Notes: generated by a model from the sequence alone, not told the origin. Positions 17,939-27,667 are shown, counted from the stretch's first letter. The stretch is DNA of 64,000 nucleotides from Stenotrophomonas raiganjensis (SeqCode) (GCF_030658505.1 NZ_JAUTXR010000161.1:1-64000), one strand, 5' to 3'. Translations and numbers: made by a program.

Positions 17939-18936
17939 GGCAGGCCCCAGCCCCGCCGCAGCGCTGCGGCCTGTGGGGTGTCCTGGGTCAGCCACGGCTC
18001 CAGTGCATAGACCAGCACGTGTTGCGCGCCGCTGTCGCGTGCCCACGCAAGCTGCTTCTGGATGCGCGCGGCACCGGCGGTTTCGCCCTTGAATCCGCTG
18101 CCGTCGGCAGGGCCGCCGGTCAGTTCGCGGAACAGTTCGACGATCGCATCGAATCCGACGCCGTGTGCGTGGAAATGATCAAGCAGCGGTTGCAGCTGCT
18201 GCACGTTGCCGGCGCCGGCAACCCCCACGCCATCCTGCACCATCGGCCGCACCGCGGCCTGTGCCAGCACGGCCTGCCACAACGTGACGAGGTTGCCATC
18301 GGTCTGCAGCCGGCTGAAGTAGCAGGAGATCGCGCAGTCACCGCCGCGAGCGCTGGCGGCCTGTACCAGCCCGCGCAGCCACTGCGCCAGCCATTGCTGG
18401 CGGGCCGGATCGGCCCAGTGGTACTGCTCCAGTTCGTAGGGGAGGTACCAGCCTCCGAAGGCCGGCTGCTGTGCCCAGGGTGCCTGTGCCAACCAACGGC
18501 GCGCCTGCGCCAGGCTGTCGGCCAGGAAGGCTTGCAGCGAAGCATCGTCGGCGCCGATCACCTGCCACCAGCGCTGCTGGAAGGGCAGGCCGACACGGAG
18601 GTGGATGTTGTTCTCGCTGGCTGCGGTGAACAGCTGTTGCAGGCTGCTGTCGGGCAGTGTCCAGTCGCCGTCGCTGCCACCGAGGATGCCGGCCCATTGC
18701 AGTACCAGCTGCCGGCAACCGAGCGTGCGTGCAAGCGTCAACGAGCGCTGCCAGTCGGCCAGGCCCCACTGCAGGTGGCTGCGCCACGGCTGCAGGAAGG
18801 TGCCATCCACCTGCACCGGCAGCGAGCAGCCGGGAAGGGTGGCGAGCGTACCGGCCAACGGCGCCAGCACGGCCGCGCGCAGCAAGCGCCGGCGCAACGG
18901 CGAAGACGGATCAGTGGGAAGGGCAGGTGGAACCAT
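17932..18936 (-). CDS. DUF4434 lipoprotein, putative glycoside hydrolase-like protein
   Basis: 334 residues. The N-terminus has a triple-arginine stretch (LRRRLLRAAVLAPLAGTLATLPGC) ending in a lipobox (L-P-G-C), so it is probably a lipoprotein, possibly Tat-exported. The body resembles DUF4434, a TIM-barrel family linked to glycosidases: TFLQPWRSHLQWGLADWQ, LVLQWAG, GWYLPYELEQYHW and a late YALEPWLTQD. It faces the NfrA-like gene and the 3' ends overlap by 7 bp. Its place suggests trimming or clearance of the polysaccharide in the periplasm or at the outer membrane. Enzyme activity is inferred, not shown. Confidence 0.72.
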   Translation of the reverse strand: MVPPALPTDPSSPLRRRLLRAAVLAPLAGTLATLPGCSLPVQVDGTFLQPWRSHLQWGLADWQRSLTLARTLGCRQLVLQWAGILGGSDGDWTLPDSSLQQLFTAASENNIHLRVGLPFQQRWWQVIGADDASLQAFLADSLAQARRWLAQAPWAQQPAFGGWYLPYELEQYHWADPARQQWLAQWLRGLVQAASARGGDCAISCYFSRLQTDGNLVTLWQAVLAQAAVRPMVQDGVGVAGAGNVQQLQPLLDHFHAHGVGFDAIVELFRELTGGPADGSGFKGETAGAARIQKQLAWARDSGAQHVLVYALEPWLTQDTPQAAALRRGWGLPQ

Positions 18937-18986
18937 GCCGGCATCATCCCAGAGCGCCGTGCGCGGCAGGTGAACCCAGCAACTGG

Positions 18987-19011
18987 TGATGCCGGCCGCT
19001 GGCCGGCATCA
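18987..19011. repeat. REP palindrome (GATGCCGGCC family)
   Basis: A perfect inverted repeat TGATGCCGGCC-GC-T-GGCCGGCATCA type, 8 bp beyond the permease stop. It may act as a 3' stabiliser or weak terminator for the minus-strand permease. Confidence 0.75.
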
Positions 19012-19019
19012 CCGTGTGC

Positions 19020-20348
19020 CTACTCCAACGCGTAGCGCAGGGTGAACAACACCGCCACCAGCCATACCGCCGGATGCACTTCGCGCCAGCGGCCGGTGCC
19101 TGCCTTCAGCGCGGCGTAGGCGATGAAACCGAATGCCAGACCGTTGGCGATCGAATAGGTGAATGGCATCGCCAGCGCACACAACGCCGCCGGCACCGAT
19201 TCGGTCAGGTCGCTCCAGTCCACTTCCACCAGTTCGCGCAGCATCAGGCCGGCCACGAACAGCAGTGCGGGCGCGGTGGCATAGCTGGGCACCATGGCCG
19301 CCAGTGGCGAGAACAGCAGCGCGGCCAGGAACAGTGCCGACACCACCAGCGCGGTCAGGCCGGTACGGCCACCGACCTGCACGCCCGATGCGCTTTCGGC
19401 GAAAGCCGTGGTGCTGCTGGTGCCCAGCATGGAGCCCGCCACGATCGCGGTGCTGTCGGCCAGCAGTGCACGGCCGAAGCGCTTCTGCGCGCCCGGCAGC
19501 TTCAGCAGGCCGGCGCGGCCGACCACGCCATAGAGGGTGCCGGTGGCATCGAACACTTCCACCAGCACGAACACCAGCACCACCTGCAGCAGTACCGCGA
19601 TCGGCGCGCCGCCGTCATGGTGCAGCAGGCCCGGCAGGTCCAGCTGCAGGAAGGTCGGTGCCAGGCTCGGCGGCAGCGAGACCAGGCCCTGGTACTGCAC
19701 GTCGCCCAGCGCCCAGCCGGCAGCGGTCACCGCCAGGATGCCGATCAGGATCGCGCCGCGGATGCGGCGCGCTTCCAGTACCGCAATCAGCAGGAAGCCG
19801 GCCAGCGCCAGCAGCGGGGGCGCCGTGTTCAACGGACCCAGCGCCACCAGTGTGTCTTCATTGCCGACGATCACGCTGGACTTCTGCAACGCGATGATCG
19901 CCAGGAACAGGCCGATGCCGGCCACGATCGCCGAGCGCAGCGACGAAGGAATGCCCGAGACCAGCCACGCGCGCACGCCGGTCAACGACAGCACCAGGAA
20001 CACCAGGCCGGAGATGAACACCGCGCCCAGTGCCTGCTGCCAGGGCAGGCCGGCGGCGCCGACCACGGTGAAGGCAAAGAACGCGTTCAGGCCCATGCCG
20101 GGCGCCATGCCGACCGGGAAGTTGGCGGCCAGCGCCATCACTGCCGAACCCAGTGCAGCAGCCAAGCAGGTGGCCACGAACACCGCGCCCGCATCCATGC
20201 CGGTGGTGCCGAGGATCTCGGGGTTCACGAAGACGATGTAGGACATCGTCAGGAAAGTGGTGACACCGGCCAGCAGCTCGGTACGCACGGTGGTGCCGTG
20301 CTGCTGCAGCTGGAACAGGCGCTCGAACAGGGACATGGGTTCGCTCAT
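19020..20348 (-). CDS. NCS2/AzgA-type purine (adenine/guanine/hypoxanthine) permease
   Basis: About 442 residues, 12-14 hydrophobic helices. Family marks: LLAGVTTFLTMSYIVFVNPEIL near the N-terminus, NFPVGMAPGMGLNAFFAFTVV, and the VEVFDATGTLYGV and GTSSTTAFAESASGVQVGGRTGLT motifs of AzgA/GhxP/PurP transporters. It should take up purine bases by proton symport across the inner membrane; the specificity is not readable. The start is ATG 20348 or ATG 20336. A REP palindrome ends three bases upstream of 20348, leaving no ribosome site there, so 20336 is a serious alternative. Confidence 0.9.
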   Translation of the reverse strand: MSEPMSLFERLFQLQQHGTTVRTELLAGVTTFLTMSYIVFVNPEILGTTGMDAGAVFVATCLAAALGSAVMALAANFPVGMAPGMGLNAFFAFTVVGAAGLPWQQALGAVFISGLVFLVLSLTGVRAWLVSGIPSSLRSAIVAGIGLFLAIIALQKSSVIVGNEDTLVALGPLNTAPPLLALAGFLLIAVLEARRIRGAILIGILAVTAAGWALGDVQYQGLVSLPPSLAPTFLQLDLPGLLHHDGGAPIAVLLQVVLVFVLVEVFDATGTLYGVVGRAGLLKLPGAQKRFGRALLADSTAIVAGSMLGTSSTTAFAESASGVQVGGRTGLTALVVSALFLAALLFSPLAAMVPSYATAPALLFVAGLMLRELVEVDWSDLTESVPAALCALAMPFTYSIANGLAFGFIAYAALKAGTGRWREVHPAVWLVAVLFTLRYALE

Positions 20349-20350
20349 GG

Positions 20351-20375
20351 GTAGATGCCGGCCGCTGGCCGGCAT
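20351..20375. repeat. SMAG REP palindrome abutting the permease start
   Basis: GTAG (20351-20354) followed by ATGCCGGCC-GCT-GGCCGGCAT. It lies directly against the first candidate start codon of the permease, where the ribosome site would be expected. Confidence 0.8.
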
Positions 20376-20395
20376 GCATGGTCGGTACACATTGC

Positions 20396-20428
20396 AAAAG
20401 GAGAAAGGCCGCGCGAGCGCGGCCTTTC
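20396..20428 (-). terminator. Rho-independent terminator of ettA
   Basis: A 12-bp self-complementary stem (20403-20414 with 20417-20428; the innermost pairs open to form the loop). On the minus strand it is followed by TCCTTTTGC. It begins 8 bp after the ettA stop. Confidence 0.8.
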
Positions 20429-20436
20429 CGGTTGCC

Positions 20437-22101
<1,665 letters not shown>

Positions 22102-22190
22102 GCGGTCTCCGTAGGCGCGGCCCTGCACCCGACCCGTCACGGGAACATCCCGTTGCGGCAGCGGGCACAGACTGAAATGGAATACCGCCA

Positions 22191-22304
22191 ATTATAGCCG
22201 GAACCGGTTCCGGGCCGCGCCGGGCAGGGGCCGCCGGGCTGGCCGCGGGCTGAATACCCGGTCACAGTCCTGCAGTGGAAAGCGTTTCCAGCCGGAAACG
22301 GTTC
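22191..22304. promoter_or_regulatory. ettA -10 box and three GGAA...TTCC-type palindromes
   Basis: On the minus strand a perfect TATAAT (22191-22196) precedes ettA. Its -35 zone is occupied by a perfect 16-bp palindrome CCGGAACCGGTTCCGG (22198-22213). Towards the RcnB-like gene lie TGGAAA-GCG-TTTCCA (22276-22290) and a near-palindrome CCGGAAACGGTTC (22292-22304). All three share GGAA and TTC(C) arms with a CG-containing centre, reminiscent of LacI-family operators. Confidence 0.55.
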
Positions 22305-22354
22305 AGATCGGGTGCGCAATATGGGCTCAACACCCACCCATGCAGAGGTCTGAC

Positions 22355-22828
22355 ATGCGCATCAATCGAGTAATGGCCAGTGCCGTGGCCTCTGTGCTGG
22401 CACTGGGCGCCGTGGCCCCGGCATTCGCCGACAACGACCATCGCCGCGATCACGACCGCCGTGAATGGCGCGAGGATCGCCGGGAGTGGCGCCAGGACCG
22501 CCGCGACTGGGAGCGCGACCGCCGCGAGGCCCGTCGCGACTGGGAACGCGACCGCCGCGACTGGCACCGCGACCATGACCGCTACTACCGCCCGGCACCG
22601 CCGCGCGTGGTCTATCGACCGGCCTACGGCCCGGGCTATGGCTGGAAGGTCGGCCACCGCTACCGCGACTACTACCGCGGCCCGATCTACGTGGTGAACG
22701 ACTACCCGCGCTACAACCTGCGCCGCCCGCCGTACGGGCACCAGTGGATCCGCGATGACCGCGGCAACATGCTGCTGGTCGCCATCGCCACCGGCGTGAT
22801 CGCCCAGTACGTGCTCAACAACCGCTGA
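22355..22828 (+). CDS. RcnB-family periplasmic protein
   Basis: 157 residues from ATG 22355 (GAGG at 22345-22348). A signal peptide (ending VAPAFA) is followed by a highly charged repeat of D-R-R-x-W units (EWREDRREWRQDRRDWERD), then the compact domain GHRYRDYYRGPIYVVNDYPRYNL ending in QWIRDDRGNMLLVAIATGVI, the RcnB domain (GYxWVRxGxDxLLVxxxTGxI). RcnB of E. coli influences nickel/cobalt homeostasis, but most homologues are uncharacterised. Stands alone, divergent from ettA. Confidence 0.85.
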   Translation: MRINRVMASAVASVLALGAVAPAFADNDHRRDHDRREWREDRREWRQDRRDWERDRREARRDWERDRRDWHRDHDRYYRPAPPRVVYRPAYGPGYGWKVGHRYRDYYRGPIYVVNDYPRYNLRRPPYGHQWIRDDRGNMLLVAIATGVIAQYVLNNR

Positions 22829-22894
22829 GGCGACAGCCACATCCACGCATGGCGAGGCACCACCGGTACGCCGGGGCAGCGCAGTCGAAACCAT

Positions 22895-22936
22895 ACGGGG
22901 CCGCATTCCTTCGGGGATGCCGGCCCCGTCTGTTTC
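22895..22936 (+). terminator. Terminator after the RcnB-like gene
   Basis: A long hairpin: ACGGGGCCG (22895-22903) pairs with CGGCCCCGT (22921-22929), with inner GCAT/ATGC pairing, followed by CTGTTTC. It separates the RcnB-like gene from glyA. Confidence 0.65.
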
Positions 22937-22960
22937 GGCCCCAGCGGGCCGGTGCGGGGC

Positions 22961-22966
22961 TACAAT
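22961..22966 (+). promoter_or_regulatory. Candidate -10 (TACAAT) of glyA
   Basis: TACAAT lies 46 bp upstream of the glyA start. No good -35 is seen at 16-18 bp, so this is tentative. GGAG at 23004-23007 is the ribosome site. Confidence 0.4.
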
Positions 22967-23012
22967 CGGGGGCTGAGCCGTACCCCCTTTTCCCTGCCTG
23001 CTGGAGTACCCG

Positions 23013-24266
23013 ATGTTCCCGCGTGACGTCCGCATCGAATCCTACGATCCCGAACTGGCCAAGGCCATCGCCGCTGAAACCCAGCGCCAGGAAGACCACG
23101 TCGAGCTGATCGCCAGCGAGAACTACACCAGCCCGGCGGTGATGGAAGCCCAGGGCAGCCAGCTGACCAACAAGTACGCCGAAGGCTACCCGGGCAAGCG
23201 GTACTACGGTGGCTGCGAATACGTGGACATCGCCGAGCAGCTGGCGATCGACCGCCTCAAGCAGCTGTTCGGCGCCGACTACGCCAACGTGCAGCCGCAC
23301 AGCGGCTCGCAGGCCAACCAGGCCGTGTACTTCGCCCTGCTGCAGCCGGGTGACACCATCCTCGGCATGAGCCTGGCCCACGGCGGCCACCTCACCCATG
23401 GTGCCAAGGTCAATGCCTCGGGCAAGCTGTTCAACGCCGTGCAGTACGGCGTCAACGACCAGGGCCTGATCGATTACGACGAAGTCGAGCGCCTGGCCCT
23501 GGAGCACAAGCCGAAGATGGTCGTGGCCGGTTTCTCGGCCTACTCGCAGGTGATCGACTGGGCGCGCTTCCGCGCCATCGCCGACAAGGTCGGTGCCTAC
23601 CTGTTCGTGGACATGGCCCATGTGGCCGGCCTGGTCGCCGCCGGCGTCTACCCGAGCCCGCTGGAACACGCCCACGTGGTGACCTCCACCACTCACAAGA
23701 CCCTGCGCGGCCCGCGCGGCGGCATCATCATCGCCAAGGGCGCTGACGAAGACCTGGTCAAGAAGCTGCAGTCGATCGTGTTCCCGGGCATCCAGGGCGG
23801 TCCGCTGATGCACGTCATCGCCGGCAAGGCCGTGGCCTTCAAGGAAGCGCTGGAGCCGGGCTTCAAGGCCTACCAGCAGCAGGTGGTGAAGAACGCCCAG
23901 GCGATGGCCAACACGCTGATCGCGCGCGGCTACAAGATCGTTTCCGGCGGCACCCAGAACCACCTGATGCTGGTCGACATGATCGGCAAGGACGTGTCCG
24001 GCAAGGACGCGGAAGCGGCGCTGGGCAAGGCCCACATCACCGTCAACAAGAACTCGGTGCCGAACGACCCGCGCTCGCCGTTCGTGACCTCGGGCCTGCG
24101 CCTGGGCACCCCGGCCGTGACCACCCGTGGTTACGTCGAACAGGATTGCGTGGACCTGGCCAACTGGATCGCCGATGTGCTGGACGCGCCGAACGATGAT
24201 GCCGTCATCGCCCGCGTGCGTGATGCCGTCAGCGCACAGTGCCGCAAGTACCCGGTTTACGGCTGA
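23013..24266 (+). CDS. glyA: Serine hydroxymethyltransferase
   Basis: 417 residues, typical length. It converts serine and tetrahydrofolate to glycine and 5,10-methylene-THF, using PLP. Marks: [41 protein letters not shown] and the PLP-lysine motif [14 protein letters not shown] with Lys229. C-terminal [19 protein letters not shown] is the folate-side region. Expressed alone. In this neighbourhood glyA precedes nrdR and ribD, joining one-carbon, deoxynucleotide and flavin genes. Confidence 0.98.
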   Translation: MFPRDVRIESYDPELAKAIAAETQRQEDHVELIASENYTSPAVMEAQGSQLTNKYAEGYPGKRYYGGCEYVDIAEQLAIDRLKQLFGADYANVQPHSGSQANQAVYFALLQPGDTILGMSLAHGGHLTHGAKVNASGKLFNAVQYGVNDQGLIDYDEVERLALEHKPKMVVAGFSAYSQVIDWARFRAIADKVGAYLFVDMAHVAGLVAAGVYPSPLEHAHVVTSTTHKTLRGPRGGIIIAKGADEDLVKKLQSIVFPGIQGGPLMHVIAGKAVAFKEALEPGFKAYQQQVVKNAQAMANTLIARGYKIVSGGTQNHLMLVDMIGKDVSGKDAEAALGKAHITVNKNSVPNDPRSPFVTSGLRLGTPAVTTRGYVEQDCVDLANWIADVLDAPNDDAVIARVRDAVSAQCRKYPVYG

Positions 24267-24273
24267 TCGCCGC

Positions 24274-24315
24274 AGGGGTCAGAGCCCTTTCCTGGCGGAA
24301 AGGGATCCGACCCCT
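24274..24315. repeat. GGGGTC...GACCCC palindromic repeat, copy 1
   Basis: A 42-bp imperfect palindrome with AGGGGTC/GACCCCT outer arms and CCCTTTCC/GGAAAGGG inner arms. Related copies are at 32580-32620 and 47734-47772. It lies between glyA and the first small membrane protein. Confidence 0.8.
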
Positions 24316-24333
24316 GCATTGGAGCCTCCGCGC

Positions 24334-24753
24334 ATGGATGAGCGCTGCCTGAGATATCTGTACGCCGCCGTGGCCGCGCTGTTCGGCCTGCCCAGCCTGG
24401 TGATGGGCGGGGCGGCGGCGACGATGCTGCTGCTGATGGGACTGGGCCAGTTCGGCCACGGCACTCTCGCCTCGGTGACCGTGATGCCGCTGTGGGGCCT
24501 GGCTGGCATTGCCGGCTGCCTGGCCTGGTTGTGGCTGAGCGCGGGTTTCCTGATGCAGGGGCGTGCCGGGTTGCGAGTGCGCCCACATTGGTGGTGGATG
24601 CTGCTGGCGGGTGGTCTCGCCACCCTGCCGCCGCTGGGGCTGGCGCTGTGGTGGAGCGCCACCGTCCATGCCGAAGGCTTCACTCTGTTGCTGCTGGGCC
24701 CGTCGATGCTGGTACCGGCCGCGATGCTGGTGTGGATCAGACGCTGCGGCTGA
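24334..24753 (+). CDS. Small four-helix membrane protein, unknown (paralogue A)
   Basis: 139 residues from ATG 24334. Four hydrophobic segments: LYAAVAALFGLPSLVMGGAAATMLLLMG, LWGLAGIAGCLAWLWLSAGFLM, WWWMLLAGGLATLPPLGLALWW and LLLLGPSMLVPAAMLVWI. The gene 28 bp downstream has the same start (MDER), the same G-[IL]-x-G-x-L-[AS]-W-L-W-L-S centre and the same length, so the two are tandem duplicates. No known family was recognised. No catalytic residues stand out, so the role is unknown. Confidence 0.75.
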   Translation: MDERCLRYLYAAVAALFGLPSLVMGGAAATMLLLMGLGQFGHGTLASVTVMPLWGLAGIAGCLAWLWLSAGFLMQGRAGLRVRPHWWWMLLAGGLATLPPLGLALWWSATVHAEGFTLLLLGPSMLVPAAMLVWIRRCG

Positions 24754-24780
24754 CGCGGCCCAGCAAAGGGAATCAAACGC

Positions 24781-25230
24781 ATGGATGAGCGACGGCACAA
24801 ACGCTGGATGGCGATTGCCGGCCTGCTGGTCGGGTTGCCGACCGTAGCGGCCGGAGGCACGGGGGCCGTACTCGGGCTGATGGTGGTACTGGACGGCAAG
24901 TACCTGACGGACGACGAGCTCAGGCTGTTGCTGCTGTGGTCATCGGCCGGGATCCTCGGCCTGCTGTCCTGGCTGTGGCTGAGCGGCGTGTTCCTGCGGC
25001 GCGGCCTTGCCGGCCTGCGCCAATCCCCGGTCGTCGCCTGGGTCGGGCTGGCACTGGGCAGCCTGGCGGCGCTGGGCGTGGTCGCCGCCACGTTGTATTT
25101 CACCTTCAAGGAAGGGGAAATCTCGACATTGAGTTTCCTCGGGTTTGGCCCGCCCTTGCTGCTGATGGCGGGGCATCTGGCGTGGCTGCGCTGGGCGCGT
25201 GCTGCGTCGGCACCGCCCGCACCCGGTTGA
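24781..25230 (+). CDS. Small four-helix membrane protein, unknown (paralogue B)
   Basis: 149 residues from ATG 24781. It parallels its upstream neighbour: MDERRHKRW start, LLVGLPTVAAGGTGAVLGLMVVL, then GILGLLSWLWLSGVFLRRGLAGLR against GIAGCLAWLWLSAGFLMQGRAGLR, and two more helices. Likely co-transcribed with paralogue A. No function is assigned. Confidence 0.75.
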   Translation: MDERRHKRWMAIAGLLVGLPTVAAGGTGAVLGLMVVLDGKYLTDDELRLLLLWSSAGILGLLSWLWLSGVFLRRGLAGLRQSPVVAWVGLALGSLAALGVVAATLYFTFKEGEISTLSFLGFGPPLLLMAGHLAWLRWARAASAPPAPG

Positions 25231-25380
25231 ACGGGGCGTTGCGGCCGCGCTGGAGGCTCGCTTCGGCTGGAATGCAGCGACTTCCGCGCACACAGCATTT
25301 GCCGCTGGAACCTTTCTCAGGTACCGTTGCGACGCTGCCATGACGGTGGCTTCCAGGTTGTTCCCTGAGCAAGGCGTTCC

Positions 25381-25902
25381 ATGCACTGCCCCTTCTGCCA
25401 ACATGCCGATACCCGGGTCATCGACTCGCGCGTCTCCGAAGACGGCGCGACGATCCGTCGTCGGCGTGAATGCGAAGCCTGTGGTGAGCGCTTCAGCACC
25501 CTGGAAACAGTCGAGCTGAAGCTGCCGGCCATCGTCAAGAGCGATGGCACCCGTGAAGCGTTCGACGTGCGCAAGGTCCGCGCCGGCTTCGATCGCGCGC
25601 TGCAGAAGCGTGCGGTGGCCGAAGAAAAGATCGAAGCGGCGGTGCGTGCAGTGGTCCACCAGCTGCGCATCAGTGGCGAGCGCGAAGTACCGTCGATCAA
25701 GGTCGGCGAGTTCGTCATGAACGAACTGCGCAAGCTCGACCACGTCGGCTACGTGCGCTTCGCGTCGGTGTACCGCAGCTTCGAGGACGTGGCCGATTTC
25801 CGCGAGGAGATCGAAAAGCTTGAGCGCGAGCTGCCAGCCAGTACCGAACAGCTGCAGCTGCTGGGCGATGTGATCGCCCTGGCCAAGAAGAAGAAGGGCT
25901 GA
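25381..25902 (+). CDS. nrdR: Transcriptional repressor NrdR
   Basis: 173 residues. The N-terminal zinc ribbon has Cys3/Cys6 and Cys31/Cys34 ([15 protein letters not shown]), followed by an ATP-cone domain ([26 protein letters not shown]). It represses ribonucleotide reductase operons in response to (d)ATP. The C-terminal lysine run (AKKKKG) is a common tail. No NrdR box was found in the window. Upstream (25231-25380) no gene is seen. ribD follows after a REP-bearing gap, in the widely conserved nrdR-ribD order. Confidence 0.97.
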   Translation: MHCPFCQHADTRVIDSRVSEDGATIRRRRECEACGERFSTLETVELKLPAIVKSDGTREAFDVRKVRAGFDRALQKRAVAEEKIEAAVRAVVHQLRISGEREVPSIKVGEFVMNELRKLDHVGYVRFASVYRSFEDVADFREEIEKLERELPASTEQLQLLGDVIALAKKKKG

Positions 25903-25914
25903 CCGCCTCTGCCT

Positions 25915-25984
25915 TGGTGGGCGCCAACCGTTGGTTGGCACCGATAGCGCATCCACTGGTGGGTGCCAACCTTGGTCCGCACTG
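25915..25984. repeat. REP-derived repeats (GGTGCCAACC...GGTTGGCAC family)
   Basis: Two degenerate copies of a palindrome with GCCAACC/GGTTGGC arms lie between nrdR and ribD. The same type recurs at 36869-37000 and 44138-44188. Confidence 0.65.
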
Positions 25985-26022
25985 ATGGCATGGATCCACA
26001 CCGGCGGCGTTACCATGGCCGC

Positions 26023-27108
26023 ATGACCACACCGTTCTCCGTCCTCGACCACCTGCACATGGCCAACGCACTGCGCCTGGCCGAGCGTGCTGCCTACACC
26101 ACCCGCCCCAACCCGATGGTCGGCTGCGTCATCGCCCACGGCGAACGCGTGGTCGGGCAAGGCTGGCATCAGCGCGCCGGCGGTCCGCATGCTGAAGTGT
26201 TCGCCCTGCGCGAGGCCGGCAGCGAAGCACGCGGTGCCACCGCCTACGTCACCCTGGAACCCTGTGCACACTACGGGCGCACACCGCCGTGCGCACTGGC
26301 ACTGATCGATGCCGGCGTGTCGCGCGTGGTCGCGGCGATGCGCGATCCATTCCCGAAGGTCGATGGCAGTGGTTTCGATCTGCTGCGCAATGCCGGCATC
26401 GAGGTCGCCGAAGGGCTGATGGCGGTGCAGGCACGTGAGCTCAACAAGGGCTTCCTGTCACGCGTGGAGCGCAATCGCCCGTGGCTGCGGGTGAAGCTGG
26501 CGGCCAGCCTTGATGGTCGTACTGCGATGGCCGATGGCAGCTCCAAGTGGATCACCGGGCCGGCCGCACGCGAGGACGTGCAGCACTGGCGTGCGCGTGC
26601 TGGTGCGATCCTGACCGGCGCCGACACCGTGCTGGCCGACGACCCGATGCTGACCGTGCGCCTGGCCGATGCCGAGGTGATGCCGCCATTGCGCGTTGTA
26701 CTCGATTCGCACCTGCGTTCGCTGGAATGCAGCCGCGTGCGCGAGGGCGGGGCACCTACGCTGTACCTGCACGATGCGGCGGTCAGTGCACCCGATGCAG
26801 CCGATGCCGAATTCGCCAGCGTGCCCAGCGTAGAAGGGCGGTTGGACCTTGGCGCAGTGTTGGCGCTGCTGGCCGATCGTGGCATCAACGAGGTGCATAC
26901 CGAGGCCGGTGCGACACTGGCGGGTGCATTGCTTCGTGGCGGCTGGGTGGACGAGCTGCTGCTGTACCAGGCACCGACGCTGCTGGGCGACAGCGGCCGT
27001 CCGCTGCTGGCTGGCCTGGGCATCGAGGCGATGGACCAGCAGCGTCGCCTGCGCGTGGTTGACCAGCGCCAGGTCGGCGAGGACATCCGGCTGCTGCTGC
27101 GCCCATGA
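26023..27108 (+). CDS. ribD: Bifunctional diaminohydroxyphosphoribosylaminopyrimidine deaminase / reductase
   Basis: 361 residues from ATG 26023 (MTTPFSVLDHLHM); no clear ribosome site. The N-terminal deaminase has its zinc ligands in PHAE (His56, catalytic Glu58) and PCAHYGRTPPC (Cys81, Cys90). The C-terminal reductase domain starts around residue 145 (RPWLRVKLAASLDGRTA) with WITGPAAREDVQHWRARAGAILTGADTVLADDP. It performs two steps of riboflavin synthesis. Unlike the later genes it is not behind the FMN riboswitch: 5.6 kb of other genes lies between it and ribE. Confidence 0.97.
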   Translation: MTTPFSVLDHLHMANALRLAERAAYTTRPNPMVGCVIAHGERVVGQGWHQRAGGPHAEVFALREAGSEARGATAYVTLEPCAHYGRTPPCALALIDAGVSRVVAAMRDPFPKVDGSGFDLLRNAGIEVAEGLMAVQARELNKGFLSRVERNRPWLRVKLAASLDGRTAMADGSSKWITGPAAREDVQHWRARAGAILTGADTVLADDPMLTVRLADAEVMPPLRVVLDSHLRSLECSRVREGGAPTLYLHDAAVSAPDAADAEFASVPSVEGRLDLGAVLALLADRGINEVHTEAGATLAGALLRGGWVDELLLYQAPTLLGDSGRPLLAGLGIEAMDQQRRLRVVDQRQVGEDIRLLLRP

Positions 27109-27143
27109 AGGAATGACGCAGAGTAGGGGCTACGCCTTTGGCG

Positions 27144-27533
27144 TCAGGCCTCTTCGTCGTCTTCTTCGCCGACGGGGCACTGGCCTTTCCACTGCTGCTT
27201 CCACAGCACATGCAGGTCGCGGCAGTACGCGCCGAGCGCCTCGCCCGGCAGTTGCCTCGCCTTGAACCGCAACTGGCGACGCGTAAAACCGTCGTCGTAC
27301 TCATCTGGCAGTACCAGCACGGCACACTGATCGTGGTACATCAGGAAATCGCGGCAGTGGTCGTCATTGCTCATCCACGCATCCAGGTGCCTGTCGCTCA
27401 GCTGGGTTGACTCAAAGGCAACCGAGGGTTTGACGACGAAGATCCTGGTGGCTTTGAACCTGGACGCTTCGGCCTGCCAGCACACCATCAGCGCCAGCAA
27501 CATGAGCGCGGTCGACGTCATACGGTGTTTCAT
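27144..27533 (-). CDS. Secreted cysteine-containing protein, unknown
   Basis: 129 residues from ATG 27533 (MKHRMTSTALMLLALMVCWQAEA signal peptide). The mature part has four cysteines (DDHCRDF, HDQCAVL, AYCRDLH, GQCPVG) that could form two disulphides and a very acidic tail (GEEDDEEA). No family was recognised. It lies between ribD (convergent, 35 bp) and another secreted unknown protein on the same strand. Confidence 0.6.
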   Translation of the reverse strand: MKHRMTSTALMLLALMVCWQAEASRFKATRIFVVKPSVAFESTQLSDRHLDAWMSNDDHCRDFLMYHDQCAVLVLPDEYDDGFTRRQLRFKARQLPGEALGAYCRDLHVLWKQQWKGQCPVGEEDDEEA

Positions 27534-27636
27534 GCGGTTGCCCCGGTGGAAGAGGGCAACAGCATTGACCATGCAGGCCGCGCAGAGCCATGCAACGGTT
27601 CTGAAAGTGCAGTGGCTCTTGTCGTCGGCGACGATG

Positions 27637-27660
27637 AGCCGAGCGCGGACTCGGCTCTAT
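27637..27660. repeat. Degenerate SMAG REP
   Basis: A palindrome AGCCGAGC...ctcggct ends in CTAT where CTAC would be expected. It lies just after the stop of the minus-strand gene 27668-28552. Confidence 0.6.
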
Positions 27661-27667
27661 ACGTGGC

